Shown here: one piece after another, positions 38,258 to 48,552 of the stretch
Layout of the letters: each line of letters opens with the position of its first letter
Numbering within the stretch: the first letter of the stretch is position 1
NCBI GenBank assembly: GCA_016286165.1
Contig: JAEESE010000011.1
Location: forward strand, 1-64,000
From: Bacteroidaceae bacterium
Lineage (GTDB): Bacteria; Bacteroidota; Bacteroidia; Bacteroidales; Bacteroidaceae
Reading direction: 5' to 3'
Length of the DNA: 64,000 nt
The notes under the pieces: model-generated
Databases searched by the model: none
What the model was told of the DNA's origin: nothing
Seen by the model: only the letters and a program-made list of their open reading frames with translations
Program-made: the position numbers and the translations under genes

Positions 38258-41200
38258 CTAGTCTTTTCCCAAGATGATATTCACCAGAGCCGTGACGTCG
38301 GCGATTGTTACGCTGCCGTCGTTGTTCACGTCGGCCACACCGCTGGCGGGTGTCTCACTCTTGCCGAGGATGATGTTGACGAGGGCTGTGACGTCGGCGA
38401 TGGTTACGCTGCCGTCGTTGTTCACGTCGCCCACGACGAATTCCTCAAACTCAAACCAGTCAGTGTAGTCGATGGTATAGTAGCACGTCCAGTTCTTACC
38501 CTCCTTCAGATATTTCACCCGTTCCATGGAAATGGTGTTTCCCTCGGATGATGCCTTGCTGATGACGTATATCATGCCAGGTTCCGTCTCTTCGGAGCGG
38601 TCGGGCAGATTCGAGACCATCATCTTCATGGCCGTCTCGTTCAGCCGGTTGTTGTAGCAGGCGAGGAAACGCAACTGGTAGCAGTTGCTGGTTCGCAGGT
38701 CGGTGAGCAGGTTATTGTTGCAGAGGAGCGTCTTCAGATTCGTGTTCTTGGTCAGGCGGAGCTGTGTGAGTCGGTTATACGAGCAGTCCAGCCATTCCAG
38801 TCCGGTGAAGTATTCTATGCCTGTGAGGTCCTCGATGTCCCTCTGGTGGAGGTTCATTTGGGTTTTGTCCTGAGCCTCGGTATAGAGCAGGAAGCCATCG
38901 CCGTCGGGATCATAGTTTTCAGCGACGAAAGAGCGGAAGTTGTCATCGGGGAAGTTGGTGGTGTTGATCTCGATGCCTGCTTCGAATTGGTGGAAGGTGC
39001 CGTCGCCGGCTTGATACATCAGTTTCCATCCCTTCTGATAGGCAGCTGTGATGTGTTGTATGTCAGGCGTTACATTCCCCTCGTTGTTACTTCCCACATG
39101 AAAGATGAGTATGGTGTTTGTCGAGCCATCGCCTTCGGGAAGACTGCTGATCATGTTTGTGATACCCTCCGCAGTGAGTTGGTTTTCCATGATGTCGATG
39201 TTCTGCAGACCAGTCAATCCAGTAAAGTCGGCCGTTTCCAGGGCATTGCCATTGACATAGACCCTCTCCAAGGCGAAGAGGTGCGTGATGCCTGTGAGGT
39301 CGGTAACGCCTTGGTTGTTGAGCGAAAGGTCGGAGATGTCCTCCAACTCATCGTTTGTCAGCCACCAGTCACCGTCCTTGTCAATAGAGCTGCCATGCAG
39401 GTAGTTGCGGACAATCTCGTTAGGGAAGTTGGCAGCGTTGATGGCTATGCCATCACGTGGGCAGGAGATGGTGACTTGGCTGGTTGCAATGGTGTATGTG
39501 GAGCCTGAGCGTGTGCAGACATTGTGGTTGAAGAAGTAGCCGTCAACTAGGCGAGGTCTTGTGCCAGAGTTATCAGTAACCTCGATTGTGGTGTCTTCGG
39601 GTCGGACGAGCGCATGCAGATTGGCAACACTTGCTGTCGGGCCGTTGGCCAGTACCTTGGTATTGCTACCCTCCAGGGTGAGGGAGGCATGGTATGTGGT
39701 TACTTGGCCTACGCGCGGAACATAATCTTCAGTAGAGAGTCCAAAGATGCCGTAGCCCTCTGTTCCTGTATTTTGGGCATTCAAAATGGCGCCGCCGGTG
39801 ACGAAGAGCGTGTCACCATTGAGACGAATGCTGCAGATGTTGGACTTTGCCGTAAGCCTGCCTGACCCCGTGATGGTGGTTTTCTTGCTGAGCAGGATGG
39901 CTTCATTGCCTATCACGTTAATCGTGTTGGTGCCGATGAGATTGATGGTCAGCCCGTCAATCTGACTCTTCAGACCGATGGCATCGACAATTGCGTTGCT
40001 AGTGATGGTGGCCCCGTTTAGCGTAAGTGTGTTGGTCTGTTCGTCGAAGGAGCCTGCACCCGATACGCCAGCAATGGCGGTGAGGTCACCGGCACTGTCA
40101 GAGGTTACTTGTGTGCCACGGAGCCATAGTTTGTAGGCAACGGTGCCGCCAGCATAGTCCTGCCACGAGTTGCCTGTGGTGGTGTACTGGGGGTTCCATC
40201 CCTTCGCCCTCAAGGCGCTGACTGTGGCAGGCGACATCTCGTTGCCCTCGGTGGCAAGGCCCTGATAGTAGGCACGCACGTTGCAGGTTGTGGCCAGCGG
40301 CGGCAGGGCCTGGGCAATGGCGCGCATGGCGTCGTTCTTCAGCTGGTTGCCGTAGATGCACAGACTCTTCAGCAGCTGGTTGTGCGTCAGGTCGAGCGCA
40401 GTGAGCTGGTTCTTCTCCACATACAGATACCTGAGGTTTTCGTTGTGTGTCAGGTCGAGGGTCGTCAGGCTGTTACCGCCGCATCTGAGGTCTGCCAGCA
40501 TGGGGAACATACTGACGTCGAGGGTTGTAAACTGGTTGTTGCTGCAGTCGAAGTTGCGCAGGTTGGTCAGGCTGCCGAGGCCGTAGATCTGGGTCAGCTG
40601 ATTGTCCTGGCACTGCAGTTCGCGCAGTTTGGGGTTCTCGCTGACGTTGAGATTGGTCAGGTGGTTGTCATCGCAGAAGAGACGCTGCAGTTCGGTGCAG
40701 CCGCGCACGTCGATGCTGGTGAGGCCGCAGCTATTGCCATACAACGTTTCCAGATGGGGGAACTGCGAGGCATCAAACCAGGTGACGCCTTCGTTATTGT
40801 AGAATTGAATCTCACGCAGGTTCGACAGGTCCAGCACCACCTCGCTCAGTCCAGCATCGGTCAGGTTGTTTTTGGAGACATCCAAGTAAACCAGGTTCCT
40901 CAGGTACTGTATGCCCTCAAGCGAGGCGATGTTCTTTTCCGACACGTAGAGTTCTGTGATGCCGTCAATCTCCTCCTGCGTCAGCAGGGCATCTGCACCA
41001 TAGCTTTGATCCAACAGGTAGTTGCGGAACTTCTGGTCGGGGAAGTTGTACTCGTTGATGCCTATGCCGAAGTCGCCAGTGGTAATCTCGACCCACATCC
41101 ACGCCCCGTTGCCAGCATGGTATTTGTATCGCACCTTGCTGACATCGCTGGCGCCGCCCTCGTCAACGAGCAGATATTCGCCCAGCATCGTCGGGTTGTT

Positions 41201-42538
41201 GATCGTTGTCATAGTTTGACGCCACACTGTCATGTCGGAAATGGAGTCGCAGTTGACCTCGTTGTTCAGCCGCACGTAGGTCTTCCCGTCTATCTTCGTG
41301 GCCTGGCCCTCAATGTACTGAACAGGTACGCACAGGGTGTGGCATACGGTGCCCGTAACGTCGATGGCAAACAGCAGATTACCGTGTATACTAATAGTTT
41401 TGAGTGCAGGGTTGTGCGACACATTGAGCGTGGTCAGATCGTTGTACTTGCAGCTCAACAATTCCAGATTGGTGAATCTTGATACATCGAGCGTAGTCAG
41501 GTTGCAATCTTCACAACGTAGGGTTGTTGTCTTCTCGGGATTCGGAATGTTGAGGATGAACTCTTCTATAATGTCTGTGTAACTGCAGTCAAAGCTATGA
41601 ACAGCTCCGTTGCCGGCCTGCGACCACTCGATGCCGTTTACAGGAGAATAGGAGCAATCGATATGTTTGTATTCATTGTCGCGCAGGTCGAGCGTGTGAA
41701 TCTGGGTTTTGTAGCAATAAATGGAAGGCTTGTATGATAAATTTGAATCCATGTCCGGCAGGAACAGCGCGCTCAGCAGCGGGTTATCGTTGCAGCGGAG
41801 TACTTCAAGTCGAGGGGTAGTAACATTCAGAGCATCTATCTGATTGCTGGAGCAGTCTAAATCCCGCAGGAGCATGCTGTCGCCTGTATAGAGACTGGTC
41901 AACTGATTCTCGCTGCAGTGCAAGGTGGTCAACGCCGTGCAGCCCCTCACATTGAGGTTGGTGAGCTGGTTCCGCTGGCAAGTCAGAGTCGTCAGTTCCG
42001 TGCAACCTGACACGTTGAGCGAGGTGAGTTTGTTCTCCCTGCAATCCACCGACTCCAGTTTGACACAGCCCGAGAGGTTAAGCGAAGTGAGCTGGCTCTC
42101 CTGACACTCCACCGACTTCAGCTTGGCACAGCCCGAGAGGTTGAGCGATTCAAGTTGTTTGCCCACCGCTTCGACCTCTGTAACATCCATTCCTGAGAGG
42201 TCGAGCGTCGTCAGGTCGTTAGAATAGACCTTTATCTTCAACCCCCAAGTACCAGTCTCGCTCTTGGCGAAGTATCGGATGCCTTCTACGCTTTGGCAAC
42301 CAGTATTGAGGAGGATGGTCACAACTCTCTTGCGCTCATAGTCCGACAGCTTGCCGTCGGCGCCCACTAAGTCCCACCTGCCATCGCTTTTATGATACTC
42401 CATCGTGTTCAGGATGTAGTTGCGGAACACGGGGTCTGGGAAGTGTGCTTCGTCAATGGGAATGGATTCGGCGAAAATGCTTACGTTTGCTGTCAGCCCT
42501 GCGAGGGCGAGCACGAATGCAACAAATCTCTTCTTCAT
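38258..42538 (-). CDS. secreted leucine-rich-repeat protein with C-terminal dockerin-like repeats
   Basis: Signal peptide; many LxxLxCxxNxLTxLxxS repeats; GDVNNDGSVTIADVTALVNIILGK..ADVNNDGSVTIADVTALVNIILGK. Confidence 0.88.
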   Translation of the reverse strand: MKKRFVAFVLALAGLTANVSIFAESIPIDEAHFPDPVFRNYILNTMEYHKSDGRWDLVGADGKLSDYERKRVVTILLNTGCQSVEGIRYFAKSETGTWGLKIKVYSNDLTTLDLSGMDVTEVEAVGKQLESLNLSGCAKLKSVECQESQLTSLNLSGCVKLESVDCRENKLTSLNVSGCTELTTLTCQRNQLTNLNVRGCTALTTLHCSENQLTSLYTGDSMLLRDLDCSSNQIDALNVTTPRLEVLRCNDNPLLSALFLPDMDSNLSYKPSIYCYKTQIHTLDLRDNEYKHIDCSYSPVNGIEWSQAGNGAVHSFDCSYTDIIEEFILNIPNPEKTTTLRCEDCNLTTLDVSRFTNLELLSCKYNDLTTLNVSHNPALKTISIHGNLLFAIDVTGTVCHTLCVPVQYIEGQATKIDGKTYVRLNNEVNCDSISDMTVWRQTMTTINNPTMLGEYLLVDEGGASDVSKVRYKYHAGNGAWMWVEITTGDFGIGINEYNFPDQKFRNYLLDQSYGADALLTQEEIDGITELYVSEKNIASLEGIQYLRNLVYLDVSKNNLTDAGLSEVVLDLSNLREIQFYNNEGVTWFDASQFPHLETLYGNSCGLTSIDVRGCTELQRLFCDDNHLTNLNVSENPKLRELQCQDNQLTQIYGLGSLTNLRNFDCSNNQFTTLDVSMFPMLADLRCGGNSLTTLDLTHNENLRYLYVEKNQLTALDLTHNQLLKSLCIYGNQLKNDAMRAIAQALPPLATTCNVRAYYQGLATEGNEMSPATVSALRAKGWNPQYTTTGNSWQDYAGGTVAYKLWLRGTQVTSDSAGDLTAIAGVSGAGSFDEQTNTLTLNGATITSNAIVDAIGLKSQIDGLTINLIGTNTINVIGNEAILLSKKTTITGSGRLTAKSNICSIRLNGDTLFVTGGAILNAQNTGTEGYGIFGLSTEDYVPRVGQVTTYHASLTLEGSNTKVLANGPTASVANLHALVRPEDTTIEVTDNSGTRPRLVDGYFFNHNVCTRSGSTYTIATSQVTISCPRDGIAINAANFPNEIVRNYLHGSSIDKDGDWWLTNDELEDISDLSLNNQGVTDLTGITHLFALERVYVNGNALETADFTGLTGLQNIDIMENQLTAEGITNMISSLPEGDGSTNTILIFHVGSNNEGNVTPDIQHITAAYQKGWKLMYQAGDGTFHQFEAGIEINTTNFPDDNFRSFVAENYDPDGDGFLLYTEAQDKTQMNLHQRDIEDLTGIEYFTGLEWLDCSYNRLTQLRLTKNTNLKTLLCNNNLLTDLRTSNCYQLRFLACYNNRLNETAMKMMVSNLPDRSEETEPGMIYVISKASSEGNTISMERVKYLKEGKNWTCYYTIDYTDWFEFEEFVVGDVNNDGSVTIADVTALVNIILGKSETPASGVADVNNDGSVTIADVTALVNIILGKD

Positions 42539-42753
42539 TGTTCTTATGTTTTTATGAGTGCTTCGCCCCTACAGATATGGGAGGAAGCAAACTGCCATTG
42601 TTATAATTTGTAATCTTTAATCTCTAATCCCGAATCTTGGATAATCTCAGATTCGTAATCTTTTTTCAGCCGTAAAGGTAGTAATAATTGGATAATTGAA
42701 GATAAAAAATGGAAATAAATTCGTTTTTCAATGCACATTTATTAATTTATTAC

Positions 42754-42761
42754 TATCTTTG
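42754..42761 (+). promoter_or_regulatory. -7 box (TATCTTTG) upstream of pyrK
   Basis: actaTCTTTGctgac. Confidence 0.5.
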
Positions 42762-42823
42762 CTGACAAATAATAGAGAAAACTCTCCTTTCTTTAAACTA
42801 TATAACGTAAACCGTATACTATA

Positions 42824-43642
42824 ATGACGAAATATATTCTGGATCTTGAGCTGATAAGCAAAGAGATATTGAATGAAGGGTATGTGGTGCTGCGCCTCAC
42901 AGACCCGCAGGCTCTGCTGCCAGAGATGAGGCCAGGGCAGTTTGTGGAAGTGCGCGTGGACGGCTCGTCCACTACTTTCCTTCGACGCCCGATAAGCATT
43001 AATCGAGTGGTGCGCGAGTCGAATGAACTATGGTTGCTGGTGCACGCCGTGGGCGACGGCACACGGCGGATGGCCTCGTTGGAGGCGGGCGCTACGGTGA
43101 ACGTGGTGCTGCCGCTGGGCAACGGCTTCACGCTGCCCGAGCCTGTGGCAGAGGGCATAGAGCCGCAAAGCAGACTGCTGGTGGGCGGAGGCGTAGGCAC
43201 GGCACCGTTGCTGGCGCTGGGCGAGGAGCTGGTGGCACGCGGACATAAGCCTGTGTTCCTGCTCGGAGGGCGCTCGGCCAAGGACCTCATGCAGCTTGAC
43301 CTCTTCAGGCAACTGGGCGAGGTGCTGGTGACCACCGAGGACGGCTCGGCCGGCGAGCGCGGTTTCGTAACGCAGCACAGCGTATGGTCCCAACTGTCAA
43401 CGACCCGCTCTCAACTGTCGACTGTCTACACCTGTGGCCCCAAGCCTATGATGATGGCCGTGGCGCAGAAGTGCCGCGAGTTGGGGCTGGCCTGCGAAGC
43501 ATCGTTTGAGAATATGATGGCATGCGGTTTGGGTGCCTGCCTTTGTTGTGTAGAAGAAACGACCGAAGGTAACGTGTGCGTGTGCAAGGAAGGACCTGTG
43601 TTTGCAATGGATGGTCCACTTCCCCGACCTATTCGTCGGTAA
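42824..43642 (+). CDS. pyrK: dihydroorotate dehydrogenase electron transfer subunit
   Basis: TFLRRPISINRV, VGGGVGTAPLLALGEEL, CGLGACLCCVEETTEGNVCVCKEGPVF. Confidence 0.95.
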   Translation: MTKYILDLELISKEILNEGYVVLRLTDPQALLPEMRPGQFVEVRVDGSSTTFLRRPISINRVVRESNELWLLVHAVGDGTRRMASLEAGATVNVVLPLGNGFTLPEPVAEGIEPQSRLLVGGGVGTAPLLALGEELVARGHKPVFLLGGRSAKDLMQLDLFRQLGEVLVTTEDGSAGERGFVTQHSVWSQLSTTRSQLSTVYTCGPKPMMMAVAQKCRELGLACEASFENMMACGLGACLCCVEETTEGNVCVCKEGPVFAMDGPLPRPIRR

Positions 43643-43658
43643 GCATTCAACTTGCAGA

Positions 43659-43695
43659 ACATTCGTCTTTCGCTCGGCCCAACGGGACGCTTCTT
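43659..43695. repeat. Dispersed repeat ACATTCGTCTTTCGCTC-GGCCCAACGGGACGCTTC
   Basis: First 17 bp repeated exactly at 48532-48548; second part repeated inverted near 20590-20612. Confidence 0.7.
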
Positions 43696-43795
43696 CGAGC
43701 GTAGCGAGTCTGAAGAACTTCCGTGGCCGAAGGCCATAACTTCTTTAATTTCTTTAACTCCCAAGCAAGCTGAGCTTGCGAAAGTAAAATAATAT

Positions 43796-44713
43796 ATGAG
43801 TATAGATTTGCAAACTAAGATAGGTCCTCTGGAACTGAAGAACCCGGTGCTGACAGCCTCGGGAACGTTTGGCTACGGCTTGGAGTTCGCTGACTTCGTA
43901 GATTTGAACGCGCTTGGAGGCTTCATAGTGAAAGGCACGACCTTAGACCCCAGGCAGGGCAATCCTTATCCGCGCATGGCCGAGACGGCGCAGGGCATGC
44001 TCAACTGCGTAGGCCTACAGAACAAAGGCGTGGACTACTTTTGCAAGGAGATATATCCTAAGCTGAAGGACTTGGACACCAACGTCATAGTGAACGTAAG
44101 CGGCAACAGTCCAGAGAACTATGCCGAGTGTGCAAGGCGAGTGGCTGAGTTGGACAAGGTGCCCGCCATAGAGCTGAATATCTCGTGTCCAAACGTGAAG
44201 CATGGAGGAATGGCTTTCGGCGTGACTACCGAAGGAGCCGCCAGCGTGGTGAAAGCCGTGCGAAAGGCTTACCCGAAGACGCTGATAGTGAAGCTGTCGC
44301 CAAATGTGACGTCGATAGCTGACATAGCGCGTGCCGTGGAGGCTGAAGGGGCTGATGCCGTGTCGCTGATCAATACGCTGATGGGCATGGCCATAGATGC
44401 CGAGCGGCAGCGGCCTGTGCTGAGCATAGGCACTGGCGGCTTGTCGGGCCCGGCGGTGAAACCTGTGGCGCTGCGCATGGTGTGGCAGGTGTTTGAGGCC
44501 GTGAAGATTCCCGTGGTGGGCCTTGGCGGCATTATGAATGCCACTGATGCCATAGAGTTTATCCTGGCCGGCGCCTCTGCCGTGGAGATAGGCACTGCCA
44601 ACTTCATCGATCCGCAAACCACCGTCAAGGTTATCGCCGGCATCGAAGACTACCTACGCCGCCACGGCATAGGAAGCGTGAAGGAATTGGTGGGCGCTGC
44701 GCATAATTCTTAA
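43796..44713 (+). CDS. pyrD: dihydroorotate dehydrogenase catalytic subunit
   Basis: [61 protein letters not shown]. Confidence 0.96.
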   Translation: MSIDLQTKIGPLELKNPVLTASGTFGYGLEFADFVDLNALGGFIVKGTTLDPRQGNPYPRMAETAQGMLNCVGLQNKGVDYFCKEIYPKLKDLDTNVIVNVSGNSPENYAECARRVAELDKVPAIELNISCPNVKHGGMAFGVTTEGAASVVKAVRKAYPKTLIVKLSPNVTSIADIARAVEAEGADAVSLINTLMGMAIDAERQRPVLSIGTGGLSGPAVKPVALRMVWQVFEAVKIPVVGLGGIMNATDAIEFILAGASAVEIGTANFIDPQTTVKVIAGIEDYLRRHGIGSVKELVGAAHNS

Positions 44714-44721
44714 ACTTCATC

Positions 44722-45747
44722 ATGAAATCCTCTTCCTCCTCTCTTACACTTTGTCTCTTGGCAGTGGCTGTGGCCGTCTTGGCTATGGCCAACGTCTACT
44801 GTGGCTCGGTGCATATCCCCATGGAAGAGGTGACGAGGATATTGCGAGGAGGTGAGGCAGCACGACAGTCGTGGACGTTTATCATATTTGAGAATCGCAT
44901 ACCGCAAGTGGTCACCGCCATGCTGGCGGGAGCAGGACTGGCAGCGGCCGGTCTGATGTTGCAAACAGCCTTGCGTAATCCTTTGGCCGGACCTAATATT
45001 CTTGGTATAGATGCCGGTGCTAATCTGGGCGTGGCTATAGTGATGTTGCTGCTCGGCGGCTCTCTTACGGCCGGTGCCTTCACGCTCAGCGGCTTCGTGC
45101 TCGTGATAGTGGCTGCAATGCTGGGCGCTTGGGCTGTGATGGCAGTGCTGTTGATGTTCTCAAGAATACTGCGCTCAGACATCATGTTGCTCATCACGGG
45201 TGTGATGATAGGTTATCTGGCCTCGTCGCTCATCTCGCTGCTCAACTACGGCGCTACCGAGGAGGGCGTGCGATCGTTCATGGTGTGGGGGCTGGGCAGT
45301 TTTGCTAATGTCACCCTTGACCGCCTGCCTGCCTTCGTAGGCTCGATGGGCGTGGGCATAGTGCTGTCGCTGTTGCTGGTGAAGCCGCTGAATGCCTTGC
45401 TCCTCGGCGAGAACTACGCTACGAACCTCGGCATCAACGTCGCGCGCACGCGAACATTATTATTATTCACTACGGGGCTGCTCACCGCCACATCAACGGC
45501 CTTCTGCGGTCCCATTGCATTCATAGGATTGGCCGTTCCTCATCTGGCACGCCTCTTTCTGGGAACGTCAAACCATCGCACGCTACTCCCCGCGACGTTG
45601 CTCACAGGCGCCGCCTTGGCCCTCGTCTGCAACCTGCTATCCACCATGCCGTCGCAGTCGGTGATACCAATCAACGTGATAACACCAGTTATCGGCGCAC
45701 CAGTAGTGATATGGGTGATGGTGAGGATGAAGGGTGAAAGACCGTGA
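44722..45747 (+). CDS. FecCD-family iron/siderophore ABC transporter permease
   Basis: RIPQVVTAMLAGAGLAAAGLMLQTALRNPLAGPNILGIDAGANLGV; GPIAFIGLAVPHLARLF. Confidence 0.93.
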   Translation: MKSSSSSLTLCLLAVAVAVLAMANVYCGSVHIPMEEVTRILRGGEAARQSWTFIIFENRIPQVVTAMLAGAGLAAAGLMLQTALRNPLAGPNILGIDAGANLGVAIVMLLLGGSLTAGAFTLSGFVLVIVAAMLGAWAVMAVLLMFSRILRSDIMLLITGVMIGYLASSLISLLNYGATEEGVRSFMVWGLGSFANVTLDRLPAFVGSMGVGIVLSLLLVKPLNALLLGENYATNLGINVARTRTLLLFTTGLLTATSTAFCGPIAFIGLAVPHLARLFLGTSNHRTLLPATLLTGAALALVCNLLSTMPSQSVIPINVITPVIGAPVVIWVMVRMKGERP

Positions 45748-45836
45748 GGTGAGAGAAAAGACGGAGGGATGAAAGAGAGAAGATAAAAGAGAGAAGAAAG
45801 AATAAAGAAAAGAGAAAAGATAATAAATACATAACC

Positions 45837-47414
45837 GTGTTAGCAAAGACAAATAGTGCAACAGTAGCCGGCATAGTGGCAATACCTGTTACTATAGAGG
45901 TAAATGTCGACGTGGCATCGAAAGACCAGTTCGGCATGCACATGACTATCGTGGGACTGCCTGACAACAGCGTCAAGGAGAGCTTCAGCCGTATTGACTC
46001 CGCGCTGAAGAACAGCGGTATGCGCCTTGCGCCACAGAACATAGTAGTGAACCTGGCACCCGGTGATATACGCAAGGAGGGCACAGGCTTCGACCTGCCC
46101 ATAGCTTTGGGCGTGCTGCTGGCCAACGGCCTCGCTATGGACCTCGCACGTGCCTCACGTTTCATGGTGCTTGGCGAATTGAGTTTAGACGGCTCTATAC
46201 AACCTGTCCGAGGTGCCCTGCCCATAGCCATCAAGGCACGCGAGTTGGGCTATGAAGGACTGATAGTGCCGAAGGAGAACGTACACGAGGCCGCCGTGGT
46301 GAACCGCTTGAAGGTGTATGGTGCCGATAGCTTACAGCAAGTGGTGGCGTTCTTCAATGGCATGTCTGATGTGCTCACACCTACAGTGATAGACACACGG
46401 GCAGAATTCTTTGCCCATCAAAACGACTTCGAACTGGACTTCGCCGATGTGCGTGGGCAGGATAATATAAAGAGGGCTTTCGAGGTGGCTGCGGCTGGGT
46501 CACATAACCTGATCATGGTCGGGCCTCCCGGGGCCGGCAAGAGCATGATGGCGCGGCGGTTGCCAAGTATACTGCCGCCCCTGTCGCTGGCCGAAAGCTT
46601 AGAGACGACACAGATCCATTCTGTGGCAGGCAAACTGAAAGGCGGCACAGGACTTATCACACAACGGCCCTTTCAGGCACCACACCATACGGTGTCGCAA
46701 GTAGCACTCGTGGGCGGAGGAACTAATCCTATGCCCGGTGAGATAAGCCTCGCCCATAATGGTGTGCTCTTCCTGGACGAATTACCTGAATTCCAACGAA
46801 CGGCACTGGAAGTACTCCGTCAGCCGTTGGAGGATAGGACTATAACCGTGTCGCGAGCCAAATACAGCATCGACTATCCATGCAACTTCATGTTCGTGGC
46901 GTCGATGAACCCTTGTCCTTGCGGATACTACAGCCATCCCACTAAGCCATGTCAGTGTACGCCAGGACAGATAAATAGGTATCTGAATAAGATAAGCGGT
47001 CCTCTGCTGGACCGTATAGACATACAATGCGAGATTCAGGCAGTGCCTTTCGCGCAGTTAAGCAGGATGGAGCCTGGCGAGAGTTCGGCAACGATTCGTG
47101 AAAGGGTCATCAAAGCGCGGGCTATCCAAGAGGAACGCTTCCAAGGACATAAGGGCATTCATTGCAATGCTCAGATGACTGAGAAGATGTTGCACCAGTT
47201 TGCAGAGCCCGATGCCGCGTCGCTGGAGATGTTGAGGCTGGCTATGGAGCGTCTGAAACTCTCCGCCCGTGCATATTCCCGAATACTGAAGGTGGCAAGA
47301 ACTATAGCCGACCTTGAAGGAACGGAAAAAGTGCAGTCGCATCATATTGCCGAGGCGATAGGATATAGGAATCTGGATAGAGGCGACTGGGCGGAGAGAG
47401 GAGGATTTAGTTGA
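45837..47414 (+). CDS. YifB/ComM-family Mg-chelatase-like AAA ATPase (GTG start)
   Basis: VDVASKDQFGMHMTIVGLPDNSVKES, VGPPGAGKSMMARRLPSILPPL, FVASMNPCPCGYY. Confidence 0.95.
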   Translation: MLAKTNSATVAGIVAIPVTIEVNVDVASKDQFGMHMTIVGLPDNSVKESFSRIDSALKNSGMRLAPQNIVVNLAPGDIRKEGTGFDLPIALGVLLANGLAMDLARASRFMVLGELSLDGSIQPVRGALPIAIKARELGYEGLIVPKENVHEAAVVNRLKVYGADSLQQVVAFFNGMSDVLTPTVIDTRAEFFAHQNDFELDFADVRGQDNIKRAFEVAAAGSHNLIMVGPPGAGKSMMARRLPSILPPLSLAESLETTQIHSVAGKLKGGTGLITQRPFQAPHHTVSQVALVGGGTNPMPGEISLAHNGVLFLDELPEFQRTALEVLRQPLEDRTITVSRAKYSIDYPCNFMFVASMNPCPCGYYSHPTKPCQCTPGQINRYLNKISGPLLDRIDIQCEIQAVPFAQLSRMEPGESSATIRERVIKARAIQEERFQGHKGIHCNAQMTEKMLHQFAEPDAASLEMLRLAMERLKLSARAYSRILKVARTIADLEGTEKVQSHHIAEAIGYRNLDRGDWAERGGFS

Positions 47415-47489
47415 TAGTTGCCAGTTTTTCAGACTCGCTTACGCTTCGTTCATAATGGAGATTAAGGATTAGAGATAAAACAAAAGATA

Positions 47490-48515
47490 TTGGAAACGAA
47501 TAAGGAATCAATAAGGGTTGCATTCGTAGGTCTTGGCGACCGCGGGCGCACGGCACTACGGCTTATGACAGCGATGCCTGAGGTGGAGGTGGCGGCGTTG
47601 TGCGACACGATAGAGGCTAACGTGCAGGCAGCAAAGGCCTTTGCACAGCCTACTACGTGTTGCATGGCAGGTGCCGATAGCTATAAGACAGTATGTCGGC
47701 TGGCGGACGTAGACCTCGTGTATATCTGTTCGGATTGGGAATCGCATGCACAGATAGCCCTTGCCGCCTTGGAAGCAGGCAAGCACGTGGCTGTTGAAGT
47801 GCCGGCGGCATTGACCATTGACGACCTGACGATGTTGGTAGCAACAGCCCGACGTGTGCAAAAGATATGCTTCATGCTCGAAAACTGCTGCTTCGACAGC
47901 CAGTTGGTCAAGGCTATCGACGACATTCGTCAAGGTGCCATAGGCGAGATTGTGCATGCCGAAGGGTCGTACTACCACGAACTGGCTGACCGCTGGACAC
48001 CTTGGCGCCTCGAGATGAACAGACGATTGAAGGGAGACCTCTATCCAACGCATGAGATAGGACCTATATGCAAGGTTCTGAATATAGGCACCGACGACCG
48101 CCTGGCTACACTCGTGAGCATGGACAGTACTGCCGTGGCAGGTCCGCGAGCTTACGAGAGGAGTATGCAAACGGAGGCCGCTGACTTTAGTAACGGCGAC
48201 CATACGACGACGCTGATTCGTACTCAGCGCGGCCGTACAATTATCCTTAAGCATGATGTGCAAACGAAGCAGCCCTACGAGCGGCGCCTCACGTTCATAG
48301 GAACGAAGGGACGCATTACGTTGGACGATGCCGGCAAGACCTCGCACGAGGAGATGTCGGCAGCCATGAACCGGCACCTCGTGGATGTGCTGCTGCATGG
48401 CTGCAAGCCTCAAGTCAGTCTCGAGGAGATGGCTACTTGGTGCTCCATCATCCCCCTCTCGAGCCTCAGCATCGAACGTGGCTATGCTCCAGTGCAGGTG
48501 CCGGAGTTTGGATAA
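47490..48515 (+). CDS. Gfo/Idh/MocA-family oxidoreductase (apparent TTG start)
   Basis: VAFVGLGDRGRTALRLM Rossmann motif; GKHVAVEVPAALTIDDL. Confidence 0.82.
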   Translation: METNKESIRVAFVGLGDRGRTALRLMTAMPEVEVAALCDTIEANVQAAKAFAQPTTCCMAGADSYKTVCRLADVDLVYICSDWESHAQIALAALEAGKHVAVEVPAALTIDDLTMLVATARRVQKICFMLENCCFDSQLVKAIDDIRQGAIGEIVHAEGSYYHELADRWTPWRLEMNRRLKGDLYPTHEIGPICKVLNIGTDDRLATLVSMDSTAVAGPRAYERSMQTEAADFSNGDHTTTLIRTQRGRTIILKHDVQTKQPYERRLTFIGTKGRITLDDAGKTSHEEMSAAMNRHLVDVLLHGCKPQVSLEEMATWCSIIPLSSLSIERGYAPVQVPEFG

Positions 48516-48552
48516 ACCAGACATGCGTCAGACATTCGTCTTTCGCTCCTAA

